Assembly: GCF_017592555.1 (NCBI RefSeq)
Contig: NZ_JAGFNS010000033.1
Coordinates: forward strand, 1 to 64,000
Direction of reading: 5' to 3'
DNA: 64,000 nt
From: Actinoplanes flavus
GTDB lineage: Bacteria; Actinomycetota; Actinomycetes; Mycobacteriales; Micromonosporaceae
The translations under genes were made by a program, and so were the position numbers. This document shows, piece by piece, positions 30,781-38,034 of the stretch. How positions within the stretch are numbered: the first letter of the stretch is position 1; every line of letters starts with the position of its first letter. The notes under the pieces are model-generated. The model was not told the origin of the DNA. It worked only from the letters and a program-made list of their open reading frames with translations, and did not search any database.

Positions 30781-32220
30781 TCAGCGCTGCCAGGCGGCCA
30801 CCACCTCATTCGGCCCCCAGACGACGTCCACCGCGCCGTCCGGCAGTTCGCTGCCGGACCTGCTCACGGCGATCAGGCCGGTTCGCTCCGGGTCGAAACC
30901 GGGCACCTGAGCCGCGCCGTCCCGGAGCTCACGAAGGTCGTGGGTGTCGAAGGGCTTCCCGAGCCACTTCAAGGATCCGCAGAAGTGGACCCGCGAGGCG
31001 ATCGGCCCCCGGTCGGCGCCGACCAGGTCGACTTCCGGGTCGAACTGCCGGTTCCACCAGCCGCCGACCACCTGAGCCTCCGTCCATGGCAGCGTCCCCG
31101 TGATCGCCGCCTCCTCCAGCGAGGTACGGATCAGAGGCTCCACGGCCCTGCCGCGCCAACTGCTCCACCGGCTCTTGAACAGGGCGTATCCGGCTTCCGG
31201 ACGGCCGCGCTGAGCCAGATTCTGGACGTTGCGCAGGATGGCGAGGTAGAGGCGGAGATTGGTGTCGGCGACCCGGTACAGGGCCGGTTTGCCGCCGTTG
31301 ACCGACAGCGGCAGGTCGAGGGCCAGGATCTGTTTGTCCTCCGTGAGCTGTCGCAACAGGGGCGACAACGTTCCCGAGCTGACCGGTCCGCCGCGGCCGC
31401 CTGCCGTACTGGCGATGTTCGCGAAGGCCCGGACATCGCCGCCGATCGCTTCGAGAACTCGCCGGGAGACGTCCGGATGGGGAAACTCTGCCGACAGCGA
31501 CTGCTCGGGCACCGTGAACAGCGGTGAGGTCTGATCGGCGCATTCTTCGCGCAGGTGGTCCTCGGCGGGAGTTCCGGTCGGCCAGCGCAGGAGGACTCCG
31601 GGCAGCCCACCGGTGATGAGATGGGCGTCGATGGCGTCAGATCCGGCCAGACCGCTCGCCGTGGCCGTTTCGGCGAGATTCAGCGGACCGAGCACCAGGT
31701 TGTCGGCCCGGCCGTAGAAGGGCCGGTCGTAGGCGGTGAGACGCTGCATCATGTGCAGGTCGCTGCCGAGCAGCAGCATCAGGACCGGGCGGCGGGACAG
31801 TAGCCGATCCCAGACGACCTGGAGATGGCCGTCGAAGGTCTCGTCCTGTTCGGCGAGCCACGGCAGTTCGTCGAGCACCACGATGCACGGACGATCTGGC
31901 AAGGCGCCGGCGAGGACGCGCAGCATGTCACCCCACCCGCCAGCGGGCGGGGTAGTGGGTAGAAGAGCGTGGTCTTTCGGTAGGTCCGATTCCGCCAGCG
32001 CCGCGAGGAACTGAGCCGTCGATACGGTGACCGACGCGCCTTTGACCGCGGCGAAGTAGAGGTACGGCAGACCTGAGCGGTCACAGAATTCCTGAACAAG
32101 GCGGGACTTACCGACCTGTTGCCGGCCCCGGACCGCCAGCGCGATCCCTGTGCCGTTTCGGGTCAGATGATCGGTCCGCCGGCTCAGGAGCGAGAGTTCG
32201 GTTTGCCGACCTACGAACAC
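30781..32220 (-). CDS. ATPase with DUF234 nuclease-like C-terminal domain
   Basis: A 479-residue protein. The N-terminal AAA/STAND-like ATPase has Walker A RGRQQVGKSRL (about 32-42) and Walker B PCIVVLDELPW, with a LLGSDLHMM sensor strand. A winged-helix segment follows, and the C-terminal DUF234 domain (about 370-440) contains FDPEVDLVGAD. DUF234 has a restriction-endonuclease-like fold, and the E-V-D arrangement fits its metal site, though a full catalytic set is not proved. Such proteins are common in archaea and mobile in bacteria, possibly as defence or selfish modules. The GTG at 32220 is chosen because it follows a GAGG ribosome site. Two palindromes precede the gene. Confidence 0.75.
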   Translation of the reverse strand: MFVGRQTELSLLSRRTDHLTRNGTGIALAVRGRQQVGKSRLVQEFCDRSGLPYLYFAAVKGASVTVSTAQFLAALAESDLPKDHALLPTTPPAGGWGDMLRVLAGALPDRPCIVVLDELPWLAEQDETFDGHLQVVWDRLLSRRPVLMLLLGSDLHMMQRLTAYDRPFYGRADNLVLGPLNLAETATASGLAGSDAIDAHLITGGLPGVLLRWPTGTPAEDHLREECADQTSPLFTVPEQSLSAEFPHPDVSRRVLEAIGGDVRAFANIASTAGGRGGPVSSGTLSPLLRQLTEDKQILALDLPLSVNGGKPALYRVADTNLRLYLAILRNVQNLAQRGRPEAGYALFKSRWSSWRGRAVEPLIRTSLEEAAITGTLPWTEAQVVGGWWNRQFDPEVDLVGADRGPIASRVHFCGSLKWLGKPFDTHDLRELRDGAAQVPGFDPERTGLIAVSRSGSELPDGAVDVVWGPNEVVAAWQR

Positions 32221-32236
32221 GGTGCCTCGGAGTAGG

Positions 32237-32265
32237 TAGATGGCATCTAGGTAGACGCAATCTAC
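32237..32265 (-). promoter_or_regulatory. Two adjacent palindromes upstream of the DUF234 ATPase
   Basis: TAGAT-GGC-ATCTA (32237-32249) and GTAGA-CGCAA-TCTAC (32251-32265) lie side by side, 17 to 45 bp before the GTG start. Both use the half-site (G)TAGA. Their AT content is high for this genome. They look like paired operators, either for the protein itself or for an unknown repressor. Confidence 0.5.
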
Positions 32266-32347
32266 ATCGCCGCCGACGCGTCGCCCTACCAATGACGGGA
32301 TTTAAATCGGACGCCGGTTGTCAGGTTTCGGCGGAAGCCTGAGCGGT

Positions 32348-33265
32348 ATGACGCAGAAAGCATTGGCCGGAAAGGTGGCCCTCGTGGCCGGGGCGACACG
32401 CGGCGCCGGGCGGCAGATCGCGGTGCAGCTCGGCGCGGCCGGGGCGACCGTCTACGCCACCGGCCGCACCACCCGTGAGGCCCGGTCGGCGATGAACCGG
32501 CCGGAGACGATCGAGGAGACCGCCGAGCTGGTCACGGCGGCGGGCGGCATCGGTATCGCGGTGGCCGTCGACCATCTCGACCAGGGCCGGGTCGCCGCGC
32601 TGGTGGAACGGATCGACGACGAGCAGGGCCGCCTCGACGTGCTGGTCAACGACGTCTGGGGCGGGGATCCGTTGACCACCTGGAACGAGCCGGTCTGGGA
32701 GCAGGACCTCGACCAGGGGTTCCGGCTGCTCCGCCAGGCCGTCGACTCACACATCGTCACCAGCCATTACGCGCTGCCGCTGCTGATCCGCAACCCGGGC
32801 GGCCTGGTGGTCGAGGTCGGCGACGGCACCACCGACTACAACGCCGTCAACTACCGGCTGTCGGTCTTCTACGACCTGGCGAAATGGTCGGTGAACCGGC
32901 TCGCCTTCTCCTGGTCCCGGGAGCTCGCCGGCCATCAGGCGACCGCGGTGGCCCTCACCCCGGGCTGGCTGCGCTCGGAGATGATGCTGGAGATCTACGG
33001 CGTCACCGAGGAGAACTGGCGGGACGCCTGCGCCAGGGAGCCGCACTTCGCGATCTCCGAGACGCCGGCGTACGTGGGCCGCGCCGTCGCCGCCCTGGCC
33101 GCCGACCCGAATCGCGCCCGCTGGAGCGGGAAGTCGGTGTCCAGCGGCGAACTCGCCAAGGTCTACGGGTTCACCGACGTCGACGGCAGTCAGCCGGACG
33201 CCTGGCGCTATCTCGTCGAGGTGCAGGATCCCGGCAAGCCCGCCGACGTCACCGGCTACCGGTAG
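32348..33265 (+). CDS. SDR-family oxidoreductase
   Basis: A 305-residue short-chain dehydrogenase/reductase. The cofactor motif is GATRGAGRQIA (about 14-24), with a GRTTRE stretch that favours NADP(H). The NNAG position reads VNDVWGG. The catalytic Tyr-x3-Lys is FYDLAKWSVNRL. This subgroup with VWGGDPLTTWNEPVWEQDL is widespread in actinobacteria but its substrate is not known. It starts at ATG 32348; an alternative start ten codons upstream lacks conservation. It converges on the WYL regulator and overlaps it by 10 bp at the stops. Confidence 0.87.
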   Translation: MTQKALAGKVALVAGATRGAGRQIAVQLGAAGATVYATGRTTREARSAMNRPETIEETAELVTAAGGIGIAVAVDHLDQGRVAALVERIDDEQGRLDVLVNDVWGGDPLTTWNEPVWEQDLDQGFRLLRQAVDSHIVTSHYALPLLIRNPGGLVVEVGDGTTDYNAVNYRLSVFYDLAKWSVNRLAFSWSRELAGHQATAVALTPGWLRSEMMLEIYGVTEENWRDACAREPHFAISETPAYVGRAVAALAADPNRARWSGKSVSSGELAKVYGFTDVDGSQPDAWRYLVEVQDPGKPADVTGYR

Positions 33266-34218
33266 AGGTCACCGAGGCGCCGGGCGGCCTCAGCGAGCCG
33301 GGCACGCAGGGCGGGCGGCTCCAGCACCTCGGCCTCCGGGCCGAACCGCAGCAGATACGTGTAGGCGACGTCGATCGACTCGACCGGCAGCCGGGTCCGC
33401 ACCCACCCGTCCGGATCCGGCTCCCCGGCGGCGTCGAGGGCCTCCTGCGCGGCGGGCGGCTCGACGACGTGCCGCAGGATCCGCTGCCCGTGCGGGCTGA
33501 GCCGGATCGTGATCGTCTCCCGCAGCATCCGCCGCACGAACCCGGCCGCCCGTTCGGCCCAGAAGGACGGCAGATCAAAATCCGTTTCGCGTACGAACGA
33601 AGCGCCGTCCTCCTCCACCCCGGCGATCCGGTCCACCCGGTACGACCGCAGATCGTCCCCCACCCTGCCGACCAGATACCAGACCCCGTTCTTCAGCACG
33701 AGCCCGTACGGCGCGACCGTCCGGGTCACCTCCCCGTCCCGCCGGTAGCGCATGGTCAGCATCCGGTCCTGCCACACGGCCCGGGCCAGCGCGGCGAGAT
33801 GCTCGGGCGGTTCGGTGTCGTCGAACCATCCCGGGGCGTCGAGGTGGAACCGCTGCCCGGCCCGTTCGGAGGCCTCCCGCAGTCCGGCCGGCAGGGCGGC
33901 CAGCATCTTGCGGCGCACCGACCGCACCGGCTCGCCGAGTCCCATGTCCCGGGCCGGACCGGGCAGCCCGGCCAGGAACAGCGCTTCGGCCTCGTCCCGG
34001 TTCAGCCCGGTGAGCCGGGTCCGGTAGCCGCCGACCAGCCGGTACCCACCGGCTCGTCCCTGCTCGGCGTAGACCGGCACCCCGGCCGCCGACAGCGCCA
34101 GCACGTCCCGGTAGACGGTCCGCTCGGACACCTCCAGCTCGGCGGCCAGTTCGGTGGCGGTCATCGTGCCTCGCGACTGGAGCAGCAGGACGAGATTGAT
34201 CAGCCGGGCGGCGCGCAT
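33256..34218 (-). CDS. WYL-domain transcriptional regulator
   Basis: A 320-residue regulator. The N-terminal HTH (about 1-60) is of the DeoR/HTH_11 type (LINLVLLLQSRGTMTATELAAELEVSERTVYRDVLALSAAGVPVYAEQ). The WYL domain (about 140-210) includes the VWYLVGRVGDDLRSYRVDRI strand pair, where WYL is the family name residue set. A C-terminal WCX-like extension follows (about 230-318). WYL proteins sense nucleotides or other ligands and often repress nearby genes. It is divergent from the flavin reductase gene with about 79 bp between the starts, so it may control that gene. The ATG at 34218 starts the HTH directly. Confidence 0.9.
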   Translation of the reverse strand: MRAARLINLVLLLQSRGTMTATELAAELEVSERTVYRDVLALSAAGVPVYAEQGRAGGYRLVGGYRTRLTGLNRDEAEALFLAGLPGPARDMGLGEPVRSVRRKMLAALPAGLREASERAGQRFHLDAPGWFDDTEPPEHLAALARAVWQDRMLTMRYRRDGEVTRTVAPYGLVLKNGVWYLVGRVGDDLRSYRVDRIAGVEEDGASFVRETDFDLPSFWAERAAGFVRRMLRETITIRLSPHGQRILRHVVEPPAAQEALDAAGEPDPDGWVRTRLPVESIDVAYTYLLRFGPEAEVLEPPALRARLAEAARRLGDLYR

Positions 34219-34297
34219 ACCCCGATTCTCGTCCACCGCCAACGCCAGGTCCGATCCCCGCCAGCGTCCCCGCCCGCCGGAGGACAGGGTGGAGCGC

Positions 34298-34933
34298 ATG
34301 CATGTGGCTCCGGGACTCAAGGTCCTCTACTTCGGCACACCGGTCGTGCTGATCAGCTCGCGCAACCCGGACGGCTCGGCGAACCTGGCCCCGATGTCGT
34401 CCGCCTGGTGGCTGGGCCAGACCGCCGTGCTCGGCCTCGGCAACACCGCCCAGACCACCGAAAACCTTCGACGGTACGGCGAATGCGTGCTGAACCTCGT
34501 GCCGTCCGCCCTGGTCGCCGAGGTGGACCGGATCGCCCTCACCACCGGCGCCCCACAGGTGCCGCCCCGCAAACGGGCCCAGGGATACCGGCACGTGGCC
34601 GACAAGTTCGCCGAGGCGGGCCTGACCCCGCAGATGTCCGACCTGGTCCGGCCGCCGCGCGTGACGGAGTGCCCGATCCAGCTGGAGTGCCGGGTGACGG
34701 CCGCCCATCCGATCGGCGTACCTGATCCGTGGGGGACCGCCTTCCACGTGGACGTCCTGCGCACCCACGTCGAGCAGGATCTGCTGATCCCCGGCACCGC
34801 CCACGTCGACCCGTACCGCTGGGACCCGCTGGTCATGAAGTTCTGCGACTTCTTCGGCGGCGGCACGAACGTGCACCCGTCCCGGCTGGCCGCCGGCTGG
34901 AAGATGCCGGTAGCCGGCAACGCCCGAGGCTAG
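34298..34933 (+). CDS. Flavin reductase-like (FMN-binding split-barrel) protein
   Basis: A 211-residue protein. It begins with a beta barrel (VLYFGTPVVLISSRNPDGSANLAPMSSAWWLG, about 10-42) that matches the flavin-reductase-like FMN-binding split barrel. A second conserved part is PIQLECRV and the C-terminal DPLVMKFCDFFGGG. Members use FMN as substrate or cofactor. The exact reaction is unclear because no oxygenase partner is next to it. It is divergent from the WYL regulator, which likely controls it. A GGAG ribosome site precedes the ATG. Confidence 0.8.
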   Translation: MHVAPGLKVLYFGTPVVLISSRNPDGSANLAPMSSAWWLGQTAVLGLGNTAQTTENLRRYGECVLNLVPSALVAEVDRIALTTGAPQVPPRKRAQGYRHVADKFAEAGLTPQMSDLVRPPRVTECPIQLECRVTAAHPIGVPDPWGTAFHVDVLRTHVEQDLLIPGTAHVDPYRWDPLVMKFCDFFGGGTNVHPSRLAAGWKMPVAGNARG

Positions 34934-34953
34934 CGACCGGAACCCACAAAGGC

Positions 34954-34968
34954 GCCCGGGGACCGGGC
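34954..34968. terminator. Hairpin after the flavin reductase-like gene
   Basis: GCCCGG (34954-34959) and CCGGGC (34963-34968) around a GGA loop lie 20 bp after the stop. This short GC-rich hairpin may act as a weak terminator, or it may influence the next gene, whose start is 15 bp away. Confidence 0.4.
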
Positions 34969-34983
34969 CCTTATGGTGATCGA

Positions 34984-35418
34984 ATGGCATCGGTGAGGCA
35001 GTTCCAGGTCACGTTCGACTGCGCGGACCCCGAGCGGGTCGCCCGCTTCTGGTGTGCGGTGCTCGGGTATGAGCCACCATCCCCACCCGCCGGTTTCGGC
35101 ACCTGGGACGCCTACTGGCAGTCATGCCCGGAGGAGGAGCGCGGCGCCTGGTTCGCGTGCGCCGATCCCACCGGGGTGGGCCCGCGCCTGTACTTTCAGC
35201 GCGTCCCGGAAGGCAAGGTGGTGAAGAATCGGCTGCACCTCGACGTACGGGTCGGTACCGGGCTCGTGGGTGAGGAGCGCCTGGCGGCCCTCGAGGCGGA
35301 ATGCGCCCGGCTGCTCGCGCTCGGCGCGGTACGCGTGCGTCTGCTGACCGCTGACGGCTCCAACGAGTCGTGTCTCGTTATGCAGGACGTCGAGGGCAAC
35401 GAATTCTGCCTCGACTGA
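34984..35418 (+). CDS. VOC-family (glyoxalase-like) protein
   Basis: A 144-residue protein of the vicinal oxygen chelate type. It contains FQVTFDCADPERVARFWCAVLGYEPP (first beta-alpha-beta-beta-beta module) and RLHLDVRVG...DVEGNEFCLD (second module). This layout is widespread in actinobacteria and commonly annotated as glyoxalase-like. Metal ligands that would prove activity are not clear: His in LHLDVRV and Glu near the end (GNEFCLD) are candidates. The 3' end abuts the remnant of a thioredoxin reductase gene on the other strand, so this gene's arrival may have replaced the rest of that gene. Confidence 0.8.
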   Translation: MASVRQFQVTFDCADPERVARFWCAVLGYEPPSPPAGFGTWDAYWQSCPEEERGAWFACADPTGVGPRLYFQRVPEGKVVKNRLHLDVRVGTGLVGEERLAALEAECARLLALGAVRVRLLTADGSNESCLVMQDVEGNEFCLD

Positions 35419-35430
35419 CGGTTCGGGCGA

Positions 35431-35490
35431 ACCGGCGAACACCGCCGCGGTGTGGCCCGACGGTCCGGAACCGATGATCAGACTGCGGAT
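35431..35490 (-). pseudogene. Remnant of a thioredoxin reductase gene (arsT-like), N-terminus only
   Basis: Reading the minus strand just after the arsC stop, the sequence IRSLIIGSGPSGHTAAVFAG is the start of a bacterial thioredoxin reductase (the FAD-binding GSGPAGYTAAVYAA motif). The start codon has decayed to ATC, with an AGGAA ribosome site still visible 11 bp after arsC. After about 22 residues the similarity stops where the VOC gene ends. Actinobacterial ars operons often carry a thioredoxin reductase next to arsC, so this was probably the fourth gene of the operon. Confidence 0.7.
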
Positions 35491-35501
35491 GGCGTTCCTG
35501 G

Positions 35502-35912
35502 TCAGGCGGCCGGGAGCAGGTCGGCGAGCAGGGCTTCGACGCGGATCTTGATCTCGTCGCGGATCGGCCGGACGGCGTCGACACCCTTGCCGGCCGGGTC
35601 TTCGAGTTTCCAGTCCTCGTAGCGTTTGCCGGGGAAGACGGGGCAGGCGTCGCCGCAGCCCATGGTGATGATGACGTCGGATTCCCGGGCGGTGTCCCAG
35701 GTGAGTTTGGTGGGGGTCTGGTCGGTGATGTCGATGCCGGCCTCTGCCATCGCCTCGACCGCGGACGGGTTGATCGTGTCGGCGGGTGCGGAGCCGGCGG
35801 AGCGGACCTCGACGCGGTCGCCGGCGAGGTGGCGCAGCCAGCCGGCGGCCATCTGGGAACGGCCGGCGTTGTGGACGCAGACGAACAGGACGGTGGGCTT
35901 GGTGTCGCTCAT
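35502..35912 (-). CDS. arsC: Arsenate reductase ArsC, thioredoxin-dependent (LMW phosphatase fold)
   Basis: A 136-residue enzyme with the phosphatase P-loop C-V-H-N-A-G-R-S near residues 12-19. The second and third redox cysteines lie in GCGDACPVFPGKRYEDW (about 81-98). This Cys trio is that of thioredoxin-coupled ArsC, which reduces arsenate to arsenite. It is the third gene of the arsR/arsC fusion-aquaporin-arsC operon and was probably followed by a thioredoxin reductase that is now a remnant. The neighbouring aquaporin would let arsenite out. All catalytic residues are present. Confidence 0.93.
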   Translation of the reverse strand: MSDTKPTVLFVCVHNAGRSQMAAGWLRHLAGDRVEVRSAGSAPADTINPSAVEAMAEAGIDITDQTPTKLTWDTARESDVIITMGCGDACPVFPGKRYEDWKLEDPAGKGVDAVRPIRDEIKIRVEALLADLLPAA

Positions 35913-35954
35913 GAGCTCGGGCTTCCTTCGAGGGTTGGTGATCGGGGAACAGGG

Positions 35955-36677
35955 TCAGACGTTGCGCTCGACGACGATGTCGTCCGCGGCGTCGCCGGCT
36001 GTCGGGTAGAGGGCGAGCAGGACGCCGACGCCGATGATCAGGCCGGCGATCTGGGCGATGACGAAGCCGGGAACCGAGGCGGGAGCGATGCCGGCGAACG
36101 TGTCGGTGAAGGCCCGGCCGACGGTGACAGCCGGGTTGGCGAAGCTGGTGCTGCTGGTGAACCAGTAGGCGGCGCCGATGTACGCGCCGACCGCGGCCGG
36201 TGCGACCGACGCTCGGCCGGAGCGGCCCAGCGCGAAGATCAGCAGCAGCAGGCCGGCGACGGCGACGACCTCGCCCAGCCAGGGGTTCCCCGCGGCCCGT
36301 TCCTTGGTCGACATGGTGACCGGGGCCAGGTCGAACATGAGGTTCGCCAGGATCGAGCCGGCGATGGCTCCCAGGGTCTGCGCTCCGGCGTACCCGAGAA
36401 GGTCTTTGATCGTCAGGCCGGTGCCCGATCGGCGGCCGAGGAACCAGTCGGCGGCCGACACGACCGGGTTGAAGTGGGCGCCGGAGATCGGCCCGAAGGT
36501 GAGGATGAGCGCGCCGAGGGCGAACGCGGTGGCGACCGAGTTCTCCAGCAGCTGCAGCCCGACGTCGTCAGGGGAGAGGGTGGCGGCCATGATGCCGGAG
36601 CCGACGACGGCGGTGACCAGCAGTGCGGTGCCGAGGAACTCGGCGAACAGCCGCCGCCACAGGGTTGTCTGGTTCAT
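35955..36677 (-). CDS. Aquaporin (MIP family), arsenite channel type
   Basis: A 240-residue membrane protein with six helices and the two pore motifs: HFNPVVS (NPV, about residues 68-74) and FANPAVTVGR (NPA, about 185-194). In arsenic operons this family (AqpS) lets As(OH)3 leave the cell down its gradient after ArsC has reduced arsenate. That replaces an ArsB pump, and none is present here. The order arsR-aquaporin-arsC is conserved in several actinobacteria and rhizobia. It begins 12 bp after the ArsR-ArsC fusion gene and ends 42 bp before arsC. Confidence 0.88.
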   Translation of the reverse strand: MNQTTLWRRLFAEFLGTALLVTAVVGSGIMAATLSPDDVGLQLLENSVATAFALGALILTFGPISGAHFNPVVSAADWFLGRRSGTGLTIKDLLGYAGAQTLGAIAGSILANLMFDLAPVTMSTKERAAGNPWLGEVVAVAGLLLLIFALGRSGRASVAPAAVGAYIGAAYWFTSSTSFANPAVTVGRAFTDTFAGIAPASVPGFVIAQIAGLIIGVGVLLALYPTAGDAADDIVVERNV

Positions 36678-36689
36678 GGGGTGGTGAGG

Positions 36690-37379
36690 TCAGCCATGGT
36701 CGGCTCCCGGGTGGAGGACGGGGGCGATCCGGTCGATGCGGTCGGCCAGGTCGGTGTAGGCGGCTTCGAACGCCTCGTCGGTGTCGGCGCGGGCGGGGTC
36801 GGGAACCGACCAGTGCAGGCGTGGCCGGGCCGGGCCGGTGAGGTCCTCGTGGGCGTTGTCGCAGACGGCGATGATCAGGTCGCCGTCGTGCAGCACGTCG
36901 TCGACGTGATGGGTGCCGGTCGGGTCCAGGGCGAGGCCGTGTTCGTGGGCGACCCGGACCGCGCGGGGATGCACGCGGGTGGCGGGAGCGGTGCCGGCCG
37001 AGGCGACCTCTCCGCCGACCCGGTCGCGCCAGAGGGCCGCGGCCAGTTGTGAGCGGGCGGAGTTGTGGGTGCAGACGAAGACCACCCGTTCCGCGCCGGC
37101 CAGCCGGGGTGCGGTGAGTGAGGACAGCACGCCGGGAATCAGGCGCAGGTAGGTGCGGCGGCGGTCGCCCTCGGAGCGGGCCCGCACGAGCAAACCGGCC
37201 TCGTGCAGGACTTTCACGTGGTGGGCGACGAGGTTGCTGGGCATGCCGAGGTCGGCGGCGATCTCGCCGGGGGAGGCATCACCCAGGATGAGCGCGTCGA
37301 CGATGGCGAGGCGGGCGGGGTCGCCGAGGGCGGCGTGCACCCGGGCCCGCGCCGCCAACGACGAAGTCTCAGCGTTCAT
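36690..37379 (-). CDS. ArsR-type repressor fused to an LMW arsenate reductase/phosphatase-like domain
   Basis: A 229-residue two-domain protein. Residues 1-85 form an ArsR winged helix (LGDPARLAIVDALILGDASPGEIAADLGMPSNLVAHHVKVLHEAGLLV). Residues 95-229 form an ArsC/LMW-phosphatase domain with the P-loop VCTHNSARSQ (about 99-108) and a second Cys in AVCDNAHE. No obvious arsenite-binding Cys pair is present in the HTH part. The fused domain may sense arsenate chemistry or act as a reductase. The start is at 37379, and a 17-bp duplication places an extra ATG upstream. Confidence 0.9.
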   Translation of the reverse strand: MNAETSSLAARARVHAALGDPARLAIVDALILGDASPGEIAADLGMPSNLVAHHVKVLHEAGLLVRARSEGDRRRTYLRLIPGVLSSLTAPRLAGAERVVFVCTHNSARSQLAAALWRDRVGGEVASAGTAPATRVHPRAVRVAHEHGLALDPTGTHHVDDVLHDGDLIIAVCDNAHEDLTGPARPRLHWSVPDPARADTDEAFEAAYTDLADRIDRIAPVLHPGADHG

Positions 37380-37406
37380 TGACTCAAAGCGTTCATTGAC
37401 TCAATG
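37371..37406 (-). promoter_or_regulatory. 17-bp direct duplication at the ArsR-ArsC start, with an ArsR-like palindrome
   Basis: AGCGTTCATTGACTCAA occurs twice in a row (37371-37387 and 37388-37404). On the coding strand each copy holds an ATG. The upstream one opens a six-codon reading frame (MNALSQ) whose stop overlaps the true start as ATGA. CATTGA-C-TCAATG (37394-37406) is a palindrome around the upstream copy and is a candidate repressor site. Confidence 0.75.
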
Positions 37407-37445
37407 ATTGCTGAGTTTTACTGCCCGGCGCAAGCGACCATGCGG

Positions 37446-37976
37446 TCAACGACCCTCGTGTGGGGACTCGGTGGAACTGATCCACGTCTCAGTGAATGTG
37501 ATCGAGAAGTCCCGTTGAGCAAGATCATCTATGGTGGCGCTGGCACTGCTCGTGCGGTGATCAGACGGGTGAGACCGCTCGTCGGGTGGTAAGAGCGCGG
37601 CTACATGGGGGCAGTCGGGGATGGCGTCCGCGGTGCACTCCATGCCGTGCGTGAGCACAGGCAGCAGGGTGGAGAGTTCGGCGATCCGCCGTTTCAGCGC
37701 GGCGCGGTGGCCGGCGACCACCGCGCGTTGCGTAGCGCGATCGGAGCTGCCGCACACGAGCGTGCGCATCTGGGCGTGGCTGAACCCGAGTGACCTGGCG
37801 AGCAGGATGAGCCGGACCGCGAGAACGTCGCGGGAGGTGTAGCGGCGGCGACCGTTGGGCAGGCGGTCGGGGCTGAGCAGGCCCTGTTCTTCCCAGTGCC
37901 GCAGCACGTGCGGGCCGAGCCCGAACCGCCCGGCCACCTCGCCGATGCTGAGGGAGGGCTGCGGGGTTGACCTCAT
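37446..37976 (-). CDS. MerR-family transcriptional regulator
   Basis: A protein of about 176 residues. The MerR winged HTH is at about 10-75 (SIGEVAGRFGLGPHVLRHWEEQGLLSPDR..NGRRRYTSRDVLAVRLILLARSLGFSHAQM). A dimerisation helix follows (about 85-120). The C-terminus has MECTADAIPDCPHVAALLP with two Cys. MerR regulators of this kind sense metals, redox change or drugs, and the Cys pair could bind an effector. ATG at 37976 gives the shortest natural start; longer in-frame starts at 37994 and 38036 would overlap the promoter of the divergent gene. It lies between the two ars gene groups and is divergent from the hydrolase. Confidence 0.82.
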   Translation of the reverse strand: MRSTPQPSLSIGEVAGRFGLGPHVLRHWEEQGLLSPDRLPNGRRRYTSRDVLAVRLILLARSLGFSHAQMRTLVCGSSDRATQRAVVAGHRAALKRRIAELSTLLPVLTHGMECTADAIPDCPHVAALLPPDERSHPSDHRTSSASATIDDLAQRDFSITFTETWISSTESPHEGR

Positions 37977-37997
37977 ATCGACCTGAGGATGCATGGT
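37967..37997 (+). promoter_or_regulatory. MerR-type promoter with spacer dyad
   Basis: A TTGACC -35 element (37967-37972) and a weak CATGGT -10 (37992-37997) are separated by 19 bp, the long spacer that MerR activators correct. The dyad CCTCA (37971-37975) and TGAGG (37984-37988) lies in the spacer. It is read toward the alpha/beta hydrolase at 38035. Confidence 0.55.
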
Positions 37998-38034
37998 CAC
38001 CAGTGTCCCGTCCCCGTACCGAACGAGGTGTCCC

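Noticed and set aside
37404..37592. 62-codon ORF between arsR-arsC and merR on the plus strand
   Set aside because: No ribosome site, no similarity, and it overlaps the 3' end of merR.
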